Below, piece after piece: positions 58,985-64,000 of a DNA stretch of 64,000 nt. The stretch covers positions 21,707,547 to 21,771,546 of the forward strand of contig NC_087067.1 of assembly GCF_963678635.1 (NCBI RefSeq), written 5' to 3'. Position numbers and translations under genes: made by a program. The first letter of the stretch is position 1. Each line of letters starts with the position of its first letter. Origin of the DNA: Symsagittifera roscoffensis (Eukaryota > Xenacoelomorpha > Acoela > Convolutidae). The notes below the pieces were generated by a model that was not told the DNA's origin, ran no database searches, and worked only from the letters and a program-made list of their open reading frames with translations.

Positions 58985-59210
58985 GCTTCAAACCATTACC
59001 ACTAAGAGCGACCATCAGAAACGTCAGCACTTTCAGAACCATCAACATCGGCAGCATCCTGGGAGCCTTCAGCACCCAAAGAGCCATTACGAACCTCAGC
59101 ATTTTCAGAACTATTAGGAACTTCAACACTCTCAGAAACGTGAAAAATTTATGCATCCTCAGAGCCACCAAGGACAGCAGCGGCGGCATCCTCATACAGC
59201 AAGGCCATTT
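58985..59210 (-). other. Low-complexity Ser/Glu/Ala/Gly-rich frame
   Basis: The minus strand has a nearly open frame made of short degenerate units such as NSSENAEVRNGS and DGSESADVSDG. The DNA shows repeated TTCAGAACYATYA-like words. It could be an exon of an acidic protein or a simple-repeat expansion. The plus-strand 102-residue ORF over it (58,906-59,214) is probably its shadow. Confidence 0.3.
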
Positions 59211-59887
59211 TTAACTTTGGAAACATTAGATTCCTGGGAAAACTAGCCGGGAGAGATCACTGGCAATACTCTAACAATGGCGCACTGAAAAAAAAATTGA
59301 AATGTTTTGGCGACAAGTTTGTTGTTTAAAGTTCGAAGTCATGAAACTAGCCTTAAACGATAAATTACCTAAACGGGACTCGCAATATAAAAATCTAGTA
59401 AAGGTGGTCGCAAATAATTTTGTTAAAAATTTTGAATTCATTTTATTTTTCCTCGTTAATTTCTGGAACAAGGTTTTTTGATATTTTTGACAACACTATC
59501 AGAATCGGCTTGAGATTATAGGCTTCAAAAGATCCGTTTCTTCCTTCAGGCATTTTTGTCAAGCACTCATCGAAATTGAAGCTCACTTTAAGAATTCATG
59601 TTAACCCGAGATATCAAGTTGTGGATGTTGATAATACTTAGTTTCTAGCGTCAAAACCAAGACCCATTGTTCCTCAAAGCGTTTTTCTTCACCTGGAGAT
59701 TCTTTCAAACTGGTTCATGCGCGAAGCGTTTTGGTACTTCTCTGAACAATGAGCGAAAGGTTTTTGAAGAAACCAATCATATCAACTCCTTTAGATGATT
59801 ATGTCAGAACAAATCGATCAAAATCAGTACGCTGATTTCTCTTTTGCACATTTATGTTATGTGTTTTCAGATATACAGCTGCAGTAA

Positions 59888-60073
59888 TTGCGGAAAAAAA
59901 GCAAAACTAAATCTAGCACAACAGGCAATGAAGAAAAAGATATCTATGTTTCAGGTGATGCCGTCGTAACCAAAGACAACGCTCGGATCATTTTTCGTGA
60001 ATATTCCAACAAATCGAACTGCTTTGTTCTGCTAAAAAATGACAAGATTTGGTCAAAGGAACACTTAATTTGA
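59888..60073 (+). CDS. Small unrecognised ORF
   Basis: Sixty-one residues, lysine-rich at the N-terminus (MRKKSKTKSSTTGNEEKD) and then a mixed charged/hydrophobic part. No domain is recognised. No neighbouring gene supports it. It may be an exon fragment or chance. Confidence 0.2.
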   Translation: MRKKSKTKSSTTGNEEKDIYVSGDAVVTKDNARIIFREYSNKSNCFVLLKNDKIWSKEHLI

Positions 60074-63000
60074 AGGAACGCTTGCAAAACCAGGTCACCA
60101 GTAATCGGTCAACAAAAGATTTGGAAACTTTATATGATTCTGGAAAAAAACAAAGGCAAAGACTTCTGGCAAAAAAAAAATGATTACATGCAGCCATGCA
60201 ATGCCTTTAGTTTTCGGGTAGTGGCTCCACAGTTTTCAAGCTAGATCTCATTGTCGACTCTACGTACTCTGAAACAGATATTGATTCGAGATCTTCAAAA
60301 CACTAAATGCAACAGAGTAACAACATTTCAGCTATTTACTTCATTGATAAACAATCACAAAAAGCGATGGAGCAATGCGCAATTACTGATAAAAAGGATT
60401 TTACCATCGTGGTTTTTAGTAGACTTAGAGCCGGAAAAACTGCTTAAGATCCAAATGCTGAAAACTTTTCTCGCTTTTTTCTCATCTGAAATACGTTTTG
60501 ACCATAGGATACAATATACGTAAATAAAAGCCATATAGCTAGTTTGACTCATGCTAAAAAGTTTTACGCACACGAACACCAGAAGTTCACATCGGCTAGT
60601 CCTTAAAAAACACGTTTCGGGATACACGTATGATAGTTGGGTCCAAAAAATTAAGATGAGTAGAATAAATTTAGGACTTAAATTGTTCGAAAACAATGTT
60701 AACAATTGCTTACTTGTGTCTTTGAAATTTTCTCAAAATTGATCCGGCCCATCTTTCCTACTTGCTTTCTCATGGCTCCCAATAAATTTTCCTAAGACCC
60801 AATTATACTAGTCTCAGTTTGGGCATAATTGAGTCTGGGTGGCTCCTCGATGATACCGTTGGCATCATGCCGGTTAAATCTCACCTGGAAATTGCCTAAT
60901 GAGGTATTGTTCTAATCACTTATATTTGATCAAACGGCGGATAGCGCAAATTGCAAATGGGATTCGCAAAATGATGTAACCAGCGTGAAAAAAATCTTGC
61001 TAGTTTAAGCAATTGCGGAAATTACGAGCGAAGACTTAGCCACTGAAACCATAGAAAAATATGAAATCATTGGTCAAATAAGATAGTGTATAACACTAGT
61101 AGAAATTGAAAAAAAAACTAACAAATTGATTGAAACGGCCGTTCACATTTACGAATTTAGTTTTTCACATTTGAGTCGCTTGTAAGTGTTTACTGTTCTC
61201 ATTTTTTTTGTTTGCTCAGTGTATCATGCTAAAAATAATCACATTCTCCGTCAGGAATCGAGATATGTTGATGTTAACTTATCAGTGTTTCCAATACTGC
61301 ATTTCCGGTTCCCACGCTTGTCTCTCACGCCTATCTCTCCCCTGAAACCCTCACACTTCTTATTGAAAAGATCTTATCAGTCAGTTTATTATAAATTAAT
61401 AGTTTTTTGATTATTTTAAAATGTTTTTAAAAATCTACTGGGCAGAGCAGAAAAAATCAAGAACTCAGACAAAAAGTTAATTGAATTAAAAAGTACACAT
61501 GACTTAGTCAGTTTTAATTTTTGGCACTCAACGAACTAAACGATTTCAACTGTCACGCAAAAATTGAGCTTCAACTGTTAATTCAACTGTTAATTCTTAT
61601 CTCCAAATTAACATCGCAGTTGCCAAAATGGTACAATTGAAATTTTTCCTTTAAAAATGAAAAATCTACGATGATTTGGGACATAATTTGTCAAAAAGGC
61701 GGAGCAATTGAACCAAGTAGGAATGAGACATTCCTCACTTGATGCGTTGATCAAAAACTTTCCATGATGTATCCACTGAGAACTCTCTATTGGAGGCAGT
61801 ACTGGTCGGACTTCATGGTGAGTACTTTGCTGTGGTAACTCACCAAAACGTCATCCTCCTTGACTGCTTGCTCACTCAACAAAACTTGAAAAAAAAACGT
61901 CAAGTTTGTAATTCAAAATGGAACTTTTTAAAGATATAATTATCAGGTCATTTAAAATATGAGTACCTATTCCAAGGATGTGAATTTTCCCTTCACATAT
62001 TTCGACCCAGCGAAGATTGAGTACATCGACTTTTGCAGATTGAGTACATCTTCTTTATTGTGAGTTTCAGGTTCGTAGATATTTTGCTGTCCATCTTTTT
62101 TGATATCTTTGTTAACGAATTATTGAACGAATTCAGGCACCATTATGTTACTTCGCATCCTACTGCACGAAAACTGAAATGTGAAAATCTTGCTGAACAG
62201 ATGGAAGTCAACTTTTAAATTCTTCTGTAGGCCCAGTACTCTTCTCTTTACTGTGAAAATTTTTTCTTTGTTAGTCTTGTCAATTTTTGAATCCTCATTA
62301 GGAATTTTTCAGTTTTGCAAAGAAAACAACTTATTTTTGAATTCACTGTTTCGCCGGCATTCTCTTACTCTGCATACCTTTTGTTGATGACAGCTTCTTC
62401 GTGGGACGGTAATCTATCGACTTGTGGCTCCCTAATCTCATCGTGGGGTATTGCTTTCCTCAATGTGCTATCCAGAAATCTCTCATGGTACAAATCAGCA
62501 TGGGCACTTTCAGTTTTCAGATAATGCAAAAATGCCGTTGGCCATGGGGAGTTCAGATGGTGTGATAGCGAAAGATAAGAAACGATTTGATGGCAACTGC
62601 ATCAAAGCTAGCGAGTTGCCTGTATGATTTTGTCGCAGTTTGGTATATGGGAATCCAATATGGTGATGGCATCGGTGCTTGCGAATGAGTTACGAGCGTC
62701 GGTGGTGCGTATGTTGTTGTCTCTGCTCAAAAGAGCGTTGACGGAGACTTAGTGCTGCTTGAAGGCACTGAAGATGAGCTTTCAGCGTACAACATTTTAA
62801 TTAAATAAGAAATTTGTAACTGAACGTTGAGCAATCTCGTTGATAACACCAATTCTAATCGGCTAATCAAAATCAGAGTCCATCAATCACTTCTGATTTG
62901 TAGTCTTTATCAGTGAAGCAGTCCTTAACAGTCCGTGTTGGTGAAGCATGTCCTACGTCAGGGAAAATAGTCGAAATCAGTAGTCAATATCAGTCATTTA

Positions 63001-63129
63001 AACCAAGATTAAAATCATTCCGTTAATAAATCAAGTCACTTCTCAATATTTTTTAAATTTTAGTCTTTTCCTACTGTTCTGATTTCAAATAGAAACAGAA
63101 ACATGAATTATTTTATTGCGTTCACAAAA
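60074..63129. other. No recognisable gene
   Basis: AT-rich, with only short ORFs. The minus strand between about 62,560 and 62,800 has a Ser/Thr/Pro-rich open stretch (SSSSVPSSSTKSPST) that could be an exon but is unsupported. A CGCCGCCGCCACCACC run follows directly, at 63,134-63,149. Confidence 0.4.
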
Positions 63130-63689
63130 TGTGACGCCGCCGCCACCACCAAAAGAAATATGTTTTTATTCCCTTGCAAAAGGAAGGGAAATGCTATTGG
63201 AATAATTCGTATAACGTTTTAAGCATTGAGAATTGAAACGACTATTCTCATTCAATACGAATATTAACGATTCCTCTCGTAAAATACGAGCATACGAAAC
63301 CTTCTTCTCGTAAAATACGAATGTACGAATAAAGAATACGAAGTTAAAAGAAACTTCTCATTTGATACGAAAAGTGGCGTGATTTCCCAATCTGAGTATA
63401 AATAGAAGCTCAAAACTACGGGAATTCATTCCAACAATATCTCTTCTAACACCAACACCACTCTCTTCTACCACCCCAACCAATCTCTAAAAAATATCTC
63501 TAATCTCACCGTTAAAATAGATATTGAGTCAAAAGGCAACTTGCTGTAAATTCATACTAACTTCTTTTTTTAATAAAATATTTCTCAGCGAATTTTAGAT
63601 TTACTTTCTAAGATAGAAAGTAGAAAGGACCCTTTATTCCTAGCAAGCGTTTTGTCCGACGTCTATAGTATTGCTAGCGTAATACTACA
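63130..63689 (+). repeat. Candidate plus-strand LTR (U3-R-U5-like)
   Basis: The segment starts TGTGACGCC and ends AATACTACA. Inside it are upstream motif repeats, TATAAATA (63,397-63,404), an initiator TCATTCC (63,426-63,432) and AATAAA (63,572-63,577), the order of a U3-R-U5 LTR. No second LTR or clear primer binding site is seen before the window ends, so an ordinary host promoter remains possible. Confidence 0.35.
63245..63432 (+). promoter_or_regulatory. TATA/initiator promoter with four upstream motif copies
   Basis: TATAAATA begins 31 bases before the A of TCATTCC, which fits the arthropod-type TCAKTY initiator. Upstream are four versions of TTCTCRTNNNATACGA at about 63,245, 63,274, 63,305 and 63,355, two of them sharing CTCGTAAAATACGA exactly. 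They look like binding sites for one factor. Confidence 0.6.
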
Positions 63690-63783
63690 CGCATCAAGCA
63701 AAGTGGATATTTTCAGTACATGAATAAGTGAAGTCTGTCATCTGGTAAAACTCAATAATTTTTATCAATAATCAGCGCTTGGT

Positions 63784-63900
63784 ATGAAAAAACTAAAAAT
63801 TCTGAATAGTCGCGGATCGCCAAATTTAGCGTCCGGAATACAAAAAACGAAGCAGGATGAGAAGCAAGAAATTACCATGAGCGCTGAGACGTTTCTGTGA
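63784..63900 (+). CDS. Short ORF downstream of the promoter
   Basis: Thirty-eight codons starting MKKLKILNSRGSPN and ending at TGA. It is the first sizeable ATG frame after the promoter, about 355 bases from the predicted start site. It is basic at the N-terminus with no recognised domain. It may be a leader or an ORF broken by an intron or frameshift. Confidence 0.2.
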   Translation: MKKLKILNSRGSPNLASGIQKTKQDEKQEITMSAETFL

Positions 63901-64000
63901 TCAGCACTAGGAATTCGAAAAGGTAGAAGCTTCTGACGGCTGTACACTGAATCGATGGCATTGGTGGGAAGTTCGAAAAAACCTTGTCATTTTCAACAAC

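Noticed and set aside
63765..63947. 60-residue minus-strand ORF
   Set aside because: It overlaps the plus-strand ORF after the promoter and has no recognisable feature or support.
63910..64000. Primer binding site TGGTGGGAAGTTCG near the right edge
   Set aside because: Its complement does not have the spacing of a tRNA 3' end, and it lies too far from the candidate LTR.

Overview
This is an AT-rich animal (invertebrate-type) nuclear window, not a bacterial or organellar one. There are no operons or ribosome binding sites and no intact long gene. Most of the sequence is decayed LTR retrotransposon, tandem repeat and segmental duplication. I cannot name the species. The retroelements are Ty3/gypsy-like: they have a Gag with a CCHC knuckle, a retropepsin end, RT fingers and palm motifs, an H2C2/DDE integrase with a GPY/F-type tail, and a third env-like ORF. 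Almost all of them lie on the minus strand.

Layout. (1) 1-15,021: element 1, read from right to left. Its 5' LTR (14,542-15,021) and primer binding site are followed by gag, protease end and RT, and then by a tandem array of integrase/env-like modules filling 1-11,640. (2) 15,060-15,790: the C-terminal part of a different RT-type ORF. (3) 16,659-26,032: element 2, with a 3' LTR and polypurine tract at its left end. Just inside that end lies an unexpected coiled-coil plus DnaJ (J-domain) ORF. Beyond it is a second array of protease/RT-fingers/integrase/env-like modules. (4) 26,033-33,167: block T followed by four copies of a 1.53 kb repeat (R). (5) 33,168-45,635: a tandem segmental duplication of about 6.1 kb. 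Each unit holds an LTR piece, a 670 bp block (S) with a tRNA-derived head, one R unit, and a gag-protease-RT fingers-integrase element with a 5' LTR. (6) 45,814-51,560: a second T block and further R copies. (7) 51,560-64,000: mostly lower-copy DNA. It holds a possible broken multi-exon gene, an SGNH-hydrolase-like pseudo-ORF, long stretches with nothing recognisable, and at the right edge a good TATA/initiator promoter that may belong to a plus-strand LTR.

How it fits together. Two related element subfamilies each amplified part of their own pol/env region in tandem. A derivative that lost the RT palm and RNase H is shared by four copies, so it spread after becoming defective. Later duplications of about 3.4, 3.1, 6.1 and 19.8 kb rearranged these pieces. 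No copy here looks able to move by itself: the only RT palm has YLHD in place of YxDD, and every integrase copy is broken. The least expected item is the J-domain/coiled-coil reading frame beside the 3' LTR of element 2. Coordinates of degraded domains are approximate, generally within a few tens of bases.
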